A DNA stretch of 13,648 nucleotides from Streptomyces katrae (GTDB lineage Bacteria > Actinomycetota > Actinomycetes > Streptomycetales > Streptomycetaceae). The translations under genes were made by a program, and so were the position numbers. Below the pieces are notes generated by a model. The model was not told the DNA's origin, did no database searches, and saw only the letters and a program-made list of their open reading frames with translations. The stretch is taken from contig NZ_JZWV01000561.1 of assembly GCF_000966975.1 (NCBI RefSeq), forward strand, positions 1-13,648, in the 5' to 3' direction. Below, piece by piece: positions 1-6,158 of the stretch (position 1 is the stretch's first letter; every line of letters starts with the position of its first letter).

Positions 1-2
1 AG

Positions 3-21
3 AGATGTGTATAAGAGACAG
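3..21 (+). other. Tn5/Nextera mosaic-end adapter remnant (artefact)
   Basis: Bases 3-21 read AGATGTGTATAAGAGACAG, the 19-bp hyperactive Tn5 mosaic end used in Nextera libraries, with no mismatch. It lies at the extreme left end of the window, as expected when an untrimmed adapter survives at the edge of a contig. The two bases before it (AG) match neither standard Nextera read-1 nor read-2 adapter prefix as I know them. Genomic sequence should be considered to start at about base 22. Bases 22-55 hold no gene. Confidence 0.96.
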
Positions 22-55
22 GATCACGGCTCCGGGGCCGGGGTACGGAGGGGTC

Positions 56-586
56 CTAGGGCGACTGCTCGGGGAAGGGCCGGGGTCCCGGTCCTTCCCC
101 GGCGGTGAGCCGGCGCTCCAGCCGGGCGATGGCGTCCCGGACGCCGTTGCCGTATCCGTCGTCGGGCAGGGCCCGGGTGGCTGCGCGGGCCCGCGCGAGG
201 TGTACCCGGGCCGCCTCGGGGCGGTCCAGTTTGACGTAGTCGGCCGCGAGGCTGAGGTGCAGCGACGGGTAGAAGACGCGCACCGCCTCCCCGAGCCCGT
301 CCGCGGCGCTCAGGGCCCTCAGGTCCCAGGCCAGTTCGTCGGCGGGGTCGTCCTGGGTGTCGGCCATGTAGTGGGCGAGGGTGCAGCGGTGGAGGGAGTC
401 GCCCTCCTCGCCGATCTCGGACCAGATCTCGCAGAGCCGGTTGCGGGCCTCCTCGCGGTCCCCGGCGTGCAGCAGGATGACCGCCTGGCCGATCCGGGTC
501 ATGACGGCGTCCTCCGACGCCTCCTGCTGCTGCTCCGTCAACGGGGCCTCCGGCTTGCTCTGCCGGACCTGATCCGGTCCGATCAT
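56..586 (-). CDS. TPR-like hypothetical protein
   Basis: Soluble protein of 176 aa from the ATG at 584-586, with no signal peptide or membrane helix. Two helix-turn-helix stretches have tetratricopeptide character: one around 'AVMTRIGQAVILLHAGDREEAR' and one around 'LHLSLAADYVKLDRPEAARVHLARA' near the C terminus. A cytoplasmic protein-interaction role is inferred from these; I recognise no enzymatic motif. The last residues are Gly/Pro rich. An in-frame GTG at 617-619 would add 11 residues. Neither start has a clear Shine-Dalgarno site, so the start is uncertain. The gene follows ung on the same strand after 50 nt (17 nt if the GTG is used), so the two are probably co-transcribed. The antisense frame from base 5 begins inside the adapter and is not a gene. 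Confidence 0.72.
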   Translation of the reverse strand: MIGPDQVRQSKPEAPLTEQQQEASEDAVMTRIGQAVILLHAGDREEARNRLCEIWSEIGEEGDSLHRCTLAHYMADTQDDPADELAWDLRALSAADGLGEAVRVFYPSLHLSLAADYVKLDRPEAARVHLARARAATRALPDDGYGNGVRDAIARLERRLTAGEGPGPRPFPEQSP

Positions 587-636
587 CAAGAAGCTAGCCG
601 CAGGCACCGGCTCTGGCACCGAGGCGCGGTGTGGTG

Positions 637-1314
637 TCAGCCCAGGTCCGGGATCCGCCAGTCGATCGGCTCATGGCCCTGTGCGGCGACGGCCTCGTTG
701 ATCTGGGTGAAGGGCCGGGAGCCGAAGAACTTCTTGGCCGACAGCGGCGAGGGGTGGGCGCCCTTGACGATGACGTGCCGCTCCTGGTCGATCAGCGGGA
801 TCTTCTTCTGGGCGTAGGCGCCCCAGAGGACGAACACGGACGGGTCGGGGCGGTCGGACACGGCGCGGATCACCGCGTCGGTGAACTTCTCCCAGCCCTT
901 GCCCTTGTGCGAGTTGGGCTCGGCCTCGCGGACGGTGAGGACGGCGTTGAGCAGGAGGACGCCCTGCTGGGCCCACGGCATCAGGTAGCCGTTGTCCGGG
1001 ATCTCCAGGCCGAGCTCCTCCTTCATCTCCTTGTAGATGTTGCGCAGCGAGGGCGGGGTCTTGACCCCGGGCTGCACGGAGAAGCACAGGCCGTGTCCCT
1101 GGCCGGCGCCGTGGTACGGGTCCTGGCCGAGGACGAGCACCTTCACCTTGTCGAACGGCGTGGCCTCCAGGGCGGCGAAGACCTGCTCGCGCGGCGGGTA
1201 GACCGGCCCGTTCGCCCGCTCCTTGTCGACGAACTCGGTGAGCTCCTTGAAGTAGGGCTGGTCCAGCTCCCCGCCGAGGACGGGCAGCCACGACTCGGGC
1301 AGCATCTGGGTCAC
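637..1314 (-). CDS. ung: uracil-DNA glycosylase, family 1 (UNG)
   Basis: Excises uracil from DNA as the first step of base excision repair, in the cytoplasm/nucleoid. The 225-aa protein is normal length for bacterial UNG. Family signatures are intact: the water-activating loop GQDPYH at residues 63-68 (catalytic Asp65), the uracil-pocket segment GLCFSV (75-80), the LLNAVLTV strand with Asn123, and the DNA-intercalation loop HPSPLS at 187-192 (catalytic His187). The start is the GTG at 1312-1314 because CCTCC at 1323-1327 reads GGAGG on the coding strand, 8 nt upstream. The ATG at 1303-1305 is too close to the next in-frame codons to have its own site, and longer readings run into the upstream terminator. 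A stem-loop at 1382-1408 separates it from the substrate-binding protein gene. Streptomycetes often carry more than one UNG, so this may not be the only copy. Confidence 0.96.
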   Translation of the reverse strand: MTQMLPESWLPVLGGELDQPYFKELTEFVDKERANGPVYPPREQVFAALEATPFDKVKVLVLGQDPYHGAGQGHGLCFSVQPGVKTPPSLRNIYKEMKEELGLEIPDNGYLMPWAQQGVLLLNAVLTVREAEPNSHKGKGWEKFTDAVIRAVSDRPDPSVFVLWGAYAQKKIPLIDQERHVIVKGAHPSPLSAKKFFGSRPFTQINEAVAAQGHEPIDWRIPDLG

Positions 1315-1322
1315 GTCGACAA

Positions 1323-1327
1323 CCTCC
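1323..1327 (-). promoter_or_regulatory. ung ribosome binding site fixing the GTG start
   Basis: The coding strand reads GGAGG, followed by 8 nt and the GTG at 1314. This selects the short N terminus (MTQMLPESW...) over the in-frame open extension to 1530, which overlaps the neighbouring gene's terminator and stop. Confidence 0.8.
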
Positions 1328-1352
1328 GGTACAAGTTCGTGCAACTCCTCAG

Positions 1353-1358
1353 AACCTA
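1353..1358 (-). promoter_or_regulatory. possible -10 element for ung
   Basis: TAGGTT on the minus strand fits the actinobacterial -10 pattern TAnnnT and would give a 5' leader of about 30 nt containing the GGAGG site. No convincing -35 hexamer lies 16-18 nt upstream, so this is tentative. Confidence 0.3.
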
Positions 1359-1381
1359 CCGGGCCCCACTGACAACGCCGT

Positions 1382-1408
1382 GCCCCGGGCACCTTCCGCG
1401 CCCGGGGC
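1382..1408 (-). terminator. stem-loop after the substrate-binding protein gene
   Basis: A perfect 9-bp inverted repeat, GCCCCGGGC (1382-1390) and GCCCGGGGC (1400-1408), has a 9-nt loop and starts 7 nt beyond the TGA at 1416-1418 on the minus strand. There is no T-tract, which is usual for high-GC actinobacterial terminators. Confidence 0.75.
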
Positions 1409-1415
1409 CCCGCCG

Positions 1416-2999
1416 TCACCAGCTGGTCTTGCGGTACAACTCCCACATCTGCATGGCGGTCTGGGGGTCCAGGGCCCGCTCGGCCCCGGCGATGTCCTCG
1501 CGGGCGCCGACGTAGAGCTTGCCCTGCCACAGCGGCAGCAGCCGGACGTCCTGCGCGAAGATCTGCTGCGCCTGCTCGAACTCCCTCACTCCGGCCGAGC
1601 GGTCGCCCTCACGGCGGGACTTGGGGAGGATCTCGTTCTGGATCGTGGTGTTCTCGTAGGGGGTGCCGACCGCGTTCTCCTTGCCGACGAACGGCGCGAT
1701 GAAGTTGTCCGGGTCCGGGAAGTCGGGGAACCAGCCGCGGCCGAAGACCGGGTACTCGCCGTTCTTGTAGCCGACCTGGAAGTCCTTCCAGGGCTTGCCG
1801 CGCAGGTTGATCTTGAAGAGGTTGCTCTCCTCCAGCTGCCGCTTGAGCTCGGTGAACTCGTCGGCGGTGGAGCCGCCGTAGCGGTCCGTGGTGTACCAGA
1901 AGGTCAGCTCCACGGGCGTGTTGATCCCGGCGGACTGCAGGAGCTTGCGCGCCTTGCCCACGTCGGCGTTGCCGTACAGGTCGTAGAAGGGCGTCTTGTG
2001 GCCGACGACCCCCTTGGGGACCATCGAGTACAGCGGCTCGGCGGTGCCCTGGTAGACCTTGGTGACGAGCGCTCCCCGGTCGACGAGCTGCGCGATGGCC
2101 TGGCGCACCTGGGGCTTGGCGATCTGCGGGTCCTTGGGGTTGAAGACCAGGTAGCGGATCTCCGCGCCGACGTTCTCGACGACCTGGACGCCCTGGTTGT
2201 GCGAGGCGGGGCTCTGCAGGTCCTTGATCTCCGCCGCCGACAGGCCTCGGTAGGTGGCGTCGATCTCCTTGTTCTTCAGGGCCGCGACCATCTCGTCGGA
2301 CTTCTTGAAGTAGCGGATGGTGACGGCGTCGTTGCGGCGGTTGGCGAAGCCCTGGTAGCCGTCGTAGCCGCCGAGGACCGCCTCGGAGCCCTCCTTGTAC
2401 TCGGTGAGCACGTAGGGGCCGGAGCCGGTCACCTTGCCGTCCGAGCGGAGCTTGTCGGCCGGGTAGTCCTTGGGCGCGACCAGCGAGGCGGCGGGCGAGC
2501 CGAGGACGTACGGGAAGGTCGCGTCGGGGGTCTTCAGGTGGAAGACGACGGTGAGCGGGTCCGGGGCCTCGATCTTGTCCAGGCTCTCGAAGAGGCCCTT
2601 GGGGCCGACCTGGGAGTTGATCGTCCTGATCCGGTCGAGGGAGTGCTTGACCGCCTTGGAGTCGAGCACCTCGCCGTCGGAGAACTTCAGGCCCTTGCGC
2701 AGGGTGCACCGGTAGGCCATGTTCGCCGTGTCGGTGAAATCGCAGCTCTGGGCGGCGTCGGGCTGCGGCTTGGTGCTGCCCGTCGGGAACGCCAGGAGGG
2801 TCTGGTAGATGTTCCGGTAGAGCTCCCAGGAGCCGTCCCAGGCCGCCGCGGGGTCGAGGGTGCTCGGCGCGCTCGTCGTACCGACGGTGATCCTCTTCGC
2901 GGCGGCGTCGGTGTCGTCCGACAGCAGACCGCATCCGGCGACCAGGGATATGGACGCAAGGGCCGCAGTGATCTGCAGGCATCTGGTCCGGTTGAACAC
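1416..2999 (-). CDS. ABC transporter family 5 substrate-binding lipoprotein
   Basis: Extracellular lipid-anchored receptor of the peptide/nickel (DppA/OppA, SBP_bac_5) class, which delivers ligand to an ABC permease. The 527-aa length is typical. Residues 1-23 form a lipoprotein signal: Arg near the start, a hydrophobic stretch, then lipobox LVAGC with Cys23. Family hallmarks follow: 'TLDPAAAWDGSW' near the N terminus, 'LRKGLKFSDGEVLDSKAVKHSLDRI', 'GSGPYVLTEYKEGS', and 'VRQAIAQLVDR' in the lobe linker region. GAGGAG at 3007-3012 lies 7 nt before the GTG at 2997-2999, which is therefore the start; the in-frame GTG at 3005 is only 1 nt from that site. It has its own promoter and terminator. No permease or ATPase gene flanks it, so it is an orphan receptor and its ligand cannot be read from the sequence; oligopeptide is the default guess. 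Confidence 0.93.
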   Translation of the reverse strand: MFNRTRCLQITAALASISLVAGCGLLSDDTDAAAKRITVGTTSAPSTLDPAAAWDGSWELYRNIYQTLLAFPTGSTKPQPDAAQSCDFTDTANMAYRCTLRKGLKFSDGEVLDSKAVKHSLDRIRTINSQVGPKGLFESLDKIEAPDPLTVVFHLKTPDATFPYVLGSPAASLVAPKDYPADKLRSDGKVTGSGPYVLTEYKEGSEAVLGGYDGYQGFANRRNDAVTIRYFKKSDEMVAALKNKEIDATYRGLSAAEIKDLQSPASHNQGVQVVENVGAEIRYLVFNPKDPQIAKPQVRQAIAQLVDRGALVTKVYQGTAEPLYSMVPKGVVGHKTPFYDLYGNADVGKARKLLQSAGINTPVELTFWYTTDRYGGSTADEFTELKRQLEESNLFKINLRGKPWKDFQVGYKNGEYPVFGRGWFPDFPDPDNFIAPFVGKENAVGTPYENTTIQNEILPKSRREGDRSAGVREFEQAQQIFAQDVRLLPLWQGKLYVGAREDIAGAERALDPQTAMQMWELYRKTSW

Positions 3000-3006
3000 G
3001 TGCACG

Positions 3007-3012
3007 CTCCTC
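3007..3012 (-). promoter_or_regulatory. ribosome binding site of the substrate-binding protein
   Basis: GAGGAG on the minus strand is 7 nt upstream of the GTG at 2999 and only 1 nt from the alternative GTG at 3005. It therefore decides for the shorter N terminus, MFNRTRCLQ. Confidence 0.75.
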
Positions 3013-3034
3013 GATCAGCCACCGGGTGCGGCAG

Positions 3035-3062
3035 ACCCTACCGCAGAGCGTCACAAATCCAA
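3035..3062 (-). promoter_or_regulatory. predicted promoter of the substrate-binding protein gene
   Basis: On the minus strand TTGGAT (3057-3062) is followed after 16 nt by TAGGGT (3035-3040). This resembles the streptomycete housekeeping pattern TTGACN-16/18-TAGRRT. It predicts a transcript start near 3028 and a leader of about 28 nt that includes the GAGGAG site. Confidence 0.55.
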
Positions 3063-3108
3063 TGGGCAGGTTTCATGAGGCTCTTGACCGATTTCGCGCC
3101 TGTTCGGC

Positions 3109-3141
3109 ACGTATTTGCCTCCCATTGGGAGGCAAATACGT
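3109..3141. terminator. 33-bp perfect palindrome between SDR operon and SBP gene
   Basis: Sixteen base pairs (3109-3124 with 3126-3141) pair perfectly around a single central T at 3125. It starts 12 nt after the SDR stop on the minus strand, so termination of the SDR operon is the simplest role. The arms are A/T-rich at the outside, unlike other stem-loops here, and it also lies about 80 nt upstream of the predicted SBP transcript start, so an operator role is possible. A second inverted repeat, TGACCGAT (3085-3092) and ATCGGTCA (3148-3155), encloses it and includes the SDR stop codon. Confidence 0.7.
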
Positions 3142-3152
3142 CCGGTTATCGG

Positions 3153-3914
3153 TCAGTGCACACCGGCATTCAGGAACATGCCTCCGTCGACCACCAGGGT
3201 TTGCCCAGTAATCCATTCCGCTTGTGCAGATGTAAGAAATGCGGCCGCGCCCCCGATGTCCTCCGGGACCCCGAGCCGGCCCAGCGGGTAGGCCGCCGAG
3301 GCCTCCTGCTCGCGGCCCTCGTAGAGCGCCTGGGCGAACCTCGTCTTGACCACCGCCGGGGCGATGGCGTTGACCCGGACCCGGGGCGCCATCTCGTGCG
3401 CGAGCTGGAGCGTGAGGTTGATCATCGCGGCCTTGCTCATCCCGTACGCCCCGATGAAGGGCGAGGCGGAGACCCCGGCGATCGAGGCGATGTTCACGAT
3501 CGCCCCGCCGTTGTCCTTCTGCCAGGCGTGCCAGGTCCGCTGGGCGAAACCGAGGGCCGAGATCACGTTGGTCTCGAAGACCTTCCGCGCCACCTGGAGG
3601 TCCAGGTCGGCGATCGGCCCGAAGACCGGATTGGTGCCCGCGTTGTTCACCAGGAAGTCGACGCGGCCGAAGGCCTCCATCGCCCGGTCCACGGCGACGG
3701 CCTGGTGGGCCTCGTCGTGCGCCTTCCCGGCCACGCCGATCACCCGGTCCGCCCCGAGCTTGTCGACGGCCTCCTTCAGCGCGTCCTCGTTGCGTCCGGT
3801 GATCACGACCCGGTCGCCCCGGGCGACCAGCGCCTCGGCGATCCCGTAGCCGATGCCCCGGCTCGCCCCGGTGACCAGTGCGACCTTGCCGCTGTCCGTG
3901 CCGTTGTACGTCAT
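3153..3914 (-). CDS. SDR family oxidoreductase
   Basis: Classical short-chain dehydrogenase/reductase of 253 aa, a cytoplasmic NAD(P)-dependent alcohol/ketone oxidoreductase. Visible motifs: cofactor loop TGASRGIG (15-22), Arg41 after the second strand (suggesting NADP preference), NNAG (90-93), active-site Asn116, Ser144, Tyr157 and Lys161 (YGMSK), and the C-terminal 'ITGQTLVVDGG'. The substrate is not determinable. The gene begins 29 nt after the FabG-like gene on the same strand, so the two form an operon. The region before the ATG at 3912-3914 holds only a G-rich SD-like stretch. The last 30 or so codons differ from the rest: from the Ala225 region to Gln238 many end in A or T (gca, ttt, ctt, aca, tct, caa, gaa, att, act), whereas the body is almost all G/C-ending. 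The product still reads as a normal SDR tail. Confidence 0.92.
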   Translation of the reverse strand: MTYNGTDSGKVALVTGASRGIGYGIAEALVARGDRVVITGRNEDALKEAVDKLGADRVIGVAGKAHDEAHQAVAVDRAMEAFGRVDFLVNNAGTNPVFGPIADLDLQVARKVFETNVISALGFAQRTWHAWQKDNGGAIVNIASIAGVSASPFIGAYGMSKAAMINLTLQLAHEMAPRVRVNAIAPAVVKTRFAQALYEGREQEASAAYPLGRLGVPEDIGGAAAFLTSAQAEWITGQTLVVDGGMFLNAGVH

Positions 3915-3943
3915 GCCGTACGCCCTGCCTCTCCGGGGTGTCG

Positions 3944-4705
3944 TCAGCTGAGGGGGCCGCCGGCCACGTAGAGCACCTGGCCGGAGACGAAGCCCGCGGC
4001 CTCGCCGGTGAAGAAGGCGATGGCGTTGGCCACGTCCGCGGGGACGCCCACGCGCTGCACGGGGATCTGCGAGGCGGCGGCGAGCTGGAACTCCTCGAAG
4101 CCCATGCCGACGCGGGCCGCCGTCTGCGCGGTCATCTCGGTCGCGATGAAGCCGGGGGCGACGGCGTTCGCGGTGATGCCGAACTTGCCGAGCTCGATGG
4201 CCAGGGTCTTGGTGAAGCCCTGCAGGCCGGCCTTGGCGGCGGCGTAGTTGGCCTGGCCGCGGTTGCCGAGCGCGGAGCTGCTGGAGAGGTTCACCACGCG
4301 GCCGAACTTGGCCTCGACCATGTGCTTCTGACAGGCACGCGCCATCAGGAACGCACCGCGCAGGTGCACGTTCATGACGGTGTCCCAGTCGGTGTCGCTC
4401 ATCTTGAAGAGCAGGTTGTCGCGGAGCACGCCCGCGTTGTTCACGAGGATCGTCGGCGCGCCCAGCGTGCTCGCGACCCGCTCGACGGCCGCCTCCACCT
4501 GGGCGGCGTCCGAGACGTCGCAGCCGACCGCGAGCGCCTTGCCGCCGGCGGCCGTGATGGCCTCGACGGTGTCCTTGCAGGCCGCCTCGTCCAGGTCGAT
4601 CACGGCGACCGCCCGGCCCTCGGCGGCCAGGCGCAGGGCGGTGGCCGCGCCGATGCCCCGGGCCGCCCCGGTGACGATCGCGACGCGCTGCTCGGTGGTG
4701 GACAT
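3944..4705 (-). CDS. FabG-like 3-oxoacyl-ACP/CoA reductase (SDR)
   Basis: A 253-aa classical SDR, closest in appearance to 3-oxoacyl-[ACP] reductases acting on acyl-ACP or acyl-CoA substrates in the cytoplasm. Motifs: TGAARGIG (12-19), acidic Asp37 after strand 2, CDVSD with Asp63, NNAG (89-92), Asn112, the serine cluster 141-144, Tyr154 and Lys158 (YAAAK), and PGFIATEM (184-191). Asp37 favours NAD(H), unlike typical NADPH-dependent FabG, so a role in acyl chain breakdown or a degradation pathway is as likely as fatty acid synthesis. GAGGAG at 4713-4718 lies 7 nt before the ATG at 4703-4705 and fixes the start. It is the first gene of an operon with the second SDR and has a strong promoter. 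No acpP, fabD or fabF lies nearby, so it is not the housekeeping fab cluster and I give no symbol. Confidence 0.92.
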   Translation of the reverse strand: MSTTEQRVAIVTGAARGIGAATALRLAAEGRAVAVIDLDEAACKDTVEAITAAGGKALAVGCDVSDAAQVEAAVERVASTLGAPTILVNNAGVLRDNLLFKMSDTDWDTVMNVHLRGAFLMARACQKHMVEAKFGRVVNLSSSSALGNRGQANYAAAKAGLQGFTKTLAIELGKFGITANAVAPGFIATEMTAQTAARVGMGFEEFQLAAASQIPVQRVGVPADVANAIAFFTGEAAGFVSGQVLYVAGGPLS

Positions 4706-4712
4706 GCTGGTT

Positions 4713-4718
4713 CTCCTC
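4713..4718 (-). promoter_or_regulatory. ribosome binding site of the FabG-like gene
   Basis: GAGGAG on the minus strand, 7 nt upstream of the ATG at 4705. It rejects the longer in-frame start at 4750, which would place codons across the site. Confidence 0.8.
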
Positions 4719-4743
4719 GCCCTTGAGAGACGGCCGCCCGAGG

Positions 4744-4757
4744 TGAGCAACCGCTTA
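4744..4757. promoter_or_regulatory. possible operator in the SDR operon leader
   Basis: TGAGCAACCGCTTA is an imperfect inverted repeat (TnAGC-N4-GCTnA when read on the other strand) lying just downstream of the predicted transcript start of the SDR operon. Placement and size suit a TetR-type repressor. No regulator gene adjoins it, so this is a weak inference. Confidence 0.3.
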
Positions 4758-4775
4758 GTAGCTTCAGCTGAGGAG

Positions 4776-4805
4776 ACGCTAGGAGCCTCGGCACCGCGGT
4801 GTCAA
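4776..4805 (-). promoter_or_regulatory. near-consensus promoter of the SDR operon
   Basis: On the minus strand TTGACA (4800-4805) is a perfect -35 hexamer, followed by 18 nt and TAGCGT (4776-4781). It predicts a start near 4769 and a leader of about 64 nt before the FabG-like ATG. This is the best sigma-70-type (HrdB-type) promoter match in the window. Confidence 0.7.
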
Positions 4806-4854
4806 CGGGGTCCCGGCCCGGTGGCGTTCGCGCCGCGGGCCCGGCGCCCGCCGG

Positions 4855-4875
4855 CCGGGGCGGAGCCGGCCCCGG
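4855..4875 (-). terminator. possible stem-loop after the DUF3037 gene
   Basis: CCGGGGC (4855-4861) and GCCCCGG (4869-4875) pair perfectly around a 7-nt loop, about 33 nt past the DUF3037 stop on the minus strand. It is short and in very GC-rich sequence, so it could be chance. The rest of 4706-4908 holds the SDR promoter and no gene. Confidence 0.4.
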
Positions 4876-4908
4876 ACGGCGCGGCGGCGGGCCCGAGGGA
4901 CGCCCCGG

Positions 4909-5292
4909 TCAGCGGACCAGCAGGTCCAGCAGGCGCTCCACCTCCGCGGCGGGATCGGCGGTCAGCCCGGTGTGCACCGGCCCGGGCTGGACCACGGTGC
5001 TGCGGGGGGCGATCAGCCAGCGGAACCGCCGCCCCGCGTCGTCGCCCGCCGCCTGGCCCGCCCGTTCGCCGCCCTCGCACAGCCCCTCGACCCCGCGCAG
5101 CGCCGCCCGGACCCCGGCCACGTCGGCCCGCGGGTCCAGGGCGAGGAGCTTGGCCTCGTCCAGGTGGGTGCGCGCGGCGACGTAGGAGTGCGCCCGGCAG
5201 TAGACGATCACGCCGGCGTTGAAGCACTCGCCGCGCTCCATCCGGGGCACCACGCGCACCAGCGCGTACTCGAACACGTCCCGCTTGGTCAC
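4909..5292 (-). CDS. DUF3037 domain protein
   Basis: A 127-aa protein of the DUF3037 family, of unknown molecular function. The N-terminal segment 'FEYALVRVVPRMERGECFNAGVIVYC' is the family's hallmark, and the C-terminal half includes 'RFRWLIAPRSTVVQPGPVHTGLTADP', also typical. No membrane helix or signal is present. It starts with GTG at 5290-5292, whose first bases overlap the kinase stop (GTGA, 4-nt overlap), so translation is probably coupled to that of the HipA-like kinase. From recall, DUF3037 genes commonly sit next to HipA-like kinase genes, which suggests the two proteins act together; what the partner does is not known to me. The in-frame extension to 5499 is only the kinase gene read in another frame. 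Confidence 0.88.
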   Translation of the reverse strand: MTKRDVFEYALVRVVPRMERGECFNAGVIVYCRAHSYVAARTHLDEAKLLALDPRADVAGVRAALRGVEGLCEGGERAGQAAGDDAGRRFRWLIAPRSTVVQPGPVHTGLTADPAAEVERLLDLLVR

Positions 5293-6140
5293 TCGTCGCC
5301 GCTCTTCTGCTTGTTCTTGTTCTTGTCCGACTGGGGAGGGAGGCGCTCGGCGAGCCAGCCCGGCGGACCGGACTGCTGCCTGACCTCGGCCTCCATGGTG
5401 ATCCTCTCGTGGATCGTCGCCGCGCGCGGCAGCAGCGCCGCCACGTAGGCGCGCCGCACCGCGTCGGCGGAGTCGAAGCCGGGTTCGTCGACGAGCCACT
5501 CGTCGGGGACGTCCGCCGCGACCTCGGTGAGCAGTTCCTCGGTCACGAGGGGGGACAGCTCGGCTGCGGCGGCCTCGATGTCCGGGCCGACGGGGGCCAG
5601 GACGTGGTCGGAGGCGTTGTAGGGCTTGGCGGCCGCGGCCTGGGCGGTGGGCCAGTTGTGGTGCCAGATCATCGTGGCGCCGTGGTCGATGAGCCAGAGG
5701 TCCCCGTGCCAGACCAGCATGTTCGGATTGCGCCAGGACCGGTCGACGTTGTTGATCAGCGCGTCGAACCAGACGACGCGCCCGGCCTCGACCGGGTCGG
5801 CCCGGTAGGCGAGCGGGTCGAAGCCGATCGAGCCGGGCAGGTAGTCCATGCCGAGGTTGAGCCCGCCGCTGGCCTTGAGCAGTTCCTGGACCTCCTGGTC
5901 GGGCTCGGCGAGCCCGATGACGGGGTCGAGCTGCATCTGCACCAGCCGTGGGACCCGCAGCCCCAGCCGCTGGGCGAGCCGGCCGCAGACGACCTCGGCG
6001 ACCAGGGTCTTGCGGCCCTGGCCGGCTCCGGTGAACTTCATGACGTAGGTACCGAGGTCGTCGGCCTCGACGATTCCCGGGAGCGAGCCGCCCTCACGCA
6101 GGGGCGTGACGTAGCGGGTCGCGATCACTTCGGACAACAT
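5289..6140 (-). CDS. HipA-like Ser/Thr kinase family protein
   Basis: A 283-aa protein with the HipA-like kinase fold. Visible kinase residues: beta-3 lysine Lys35 (YVMKF), helix-C Glu49 (LVAEV), catalytic-loop Asp133 in NNVDRSWRNPN with Asn138/Asn140 as metal ligands, and the DFG-equivalent IDHG with Asp152. All look intact, so it should bind ATP and phosphorylate something. It is shorter than E. coli HipA (440 aa) and lacks that protein's N-terminal subdomain; no HipB-type HTH gene adjoins it, so it is not a canonical HipBA toxin-antitoxin pair. The tail 271-283 is polar (SDKNKNKQKSGDE) and encoded by a 6-bp repeat. ATG at 6138-6140 has no SD; TAACCT sits 6 nt before it, so leaderless expression is possible, as is readthrough from the hydrolase-like gene 18 nt upstream. 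Confidence 0.88.
   Translation of the reverse strand: MLSEVIATRYVTPLREGGSLPGIVEADDLGTYVMKFTGAGQGRKTLVAEVVCGRLAQRLGLRVPRLVQMQLDPVIGLAEPDQEVQELLKASGGLNLGMDYLPGSIGFDPLAYRADPVEAGRVVWFDALINNVDRSWRNPNMLVWHGDLWLIDHGATMIWHHNWPTAQAAAAKPYNASDHVLAPVGPDIEAAAAELSPLVTEELLTEVAADVPDEWLVDEPGFDSADAVRRAYVAALLPRAATIHERITMEAEVRQQSGPPGWLAERLPPQSDKNKNKQKSGDE
5310..5326. repeat. hexanucleotide repeat in the kinase tail
   Basis: CTTGTT is repeated 2.8 times (5310-5326), coding for alternating Lys and Asn on the minus strand. Changes in copy number would keep the frame and merely alter tail length. It is an A/T-rich patch in GC-rich DNA. Confidence 0.7.
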
Positions 6141-6146
6141 CCGGCC

Positions 6147-6152
6147 AGGTTA
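6147..6152 (-). promoter_or_regulatory. possible -10 for leaderless kinase transcript
   Basis: TAACCT on the minus strand lies 6 nt before the kinase ATG, the spacing expected if transcription began at the start codon. No -35 match was found, and it overlaps the intergenic gap of the preceding gene. Confidence 0.3.
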
Positions 6153-6158
6153 CGGGGG

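Noticed and set aside
5..817. Plus-strand frame starting at base 5
   Set aside because: Its start lies inside the Nextera adapter and the rest is antisense to the TPR-like and ung genes.
1380..3971. Very long plus-strand open frame (863 codons) opposite the SBP and SDR genes
   Set aside because: Low-complexity Gly/Val/Leu/Asp/Arg translation with no family motif, antisense to two clear genes; typical shadow of high-GC coding DNA.
5289..6140. Canonical HipBA toxin-antitoxin pair
   Set aside because: No HipB-like HTH gene adjoins the kinase and the HipA N-terminal subdomain is missing.
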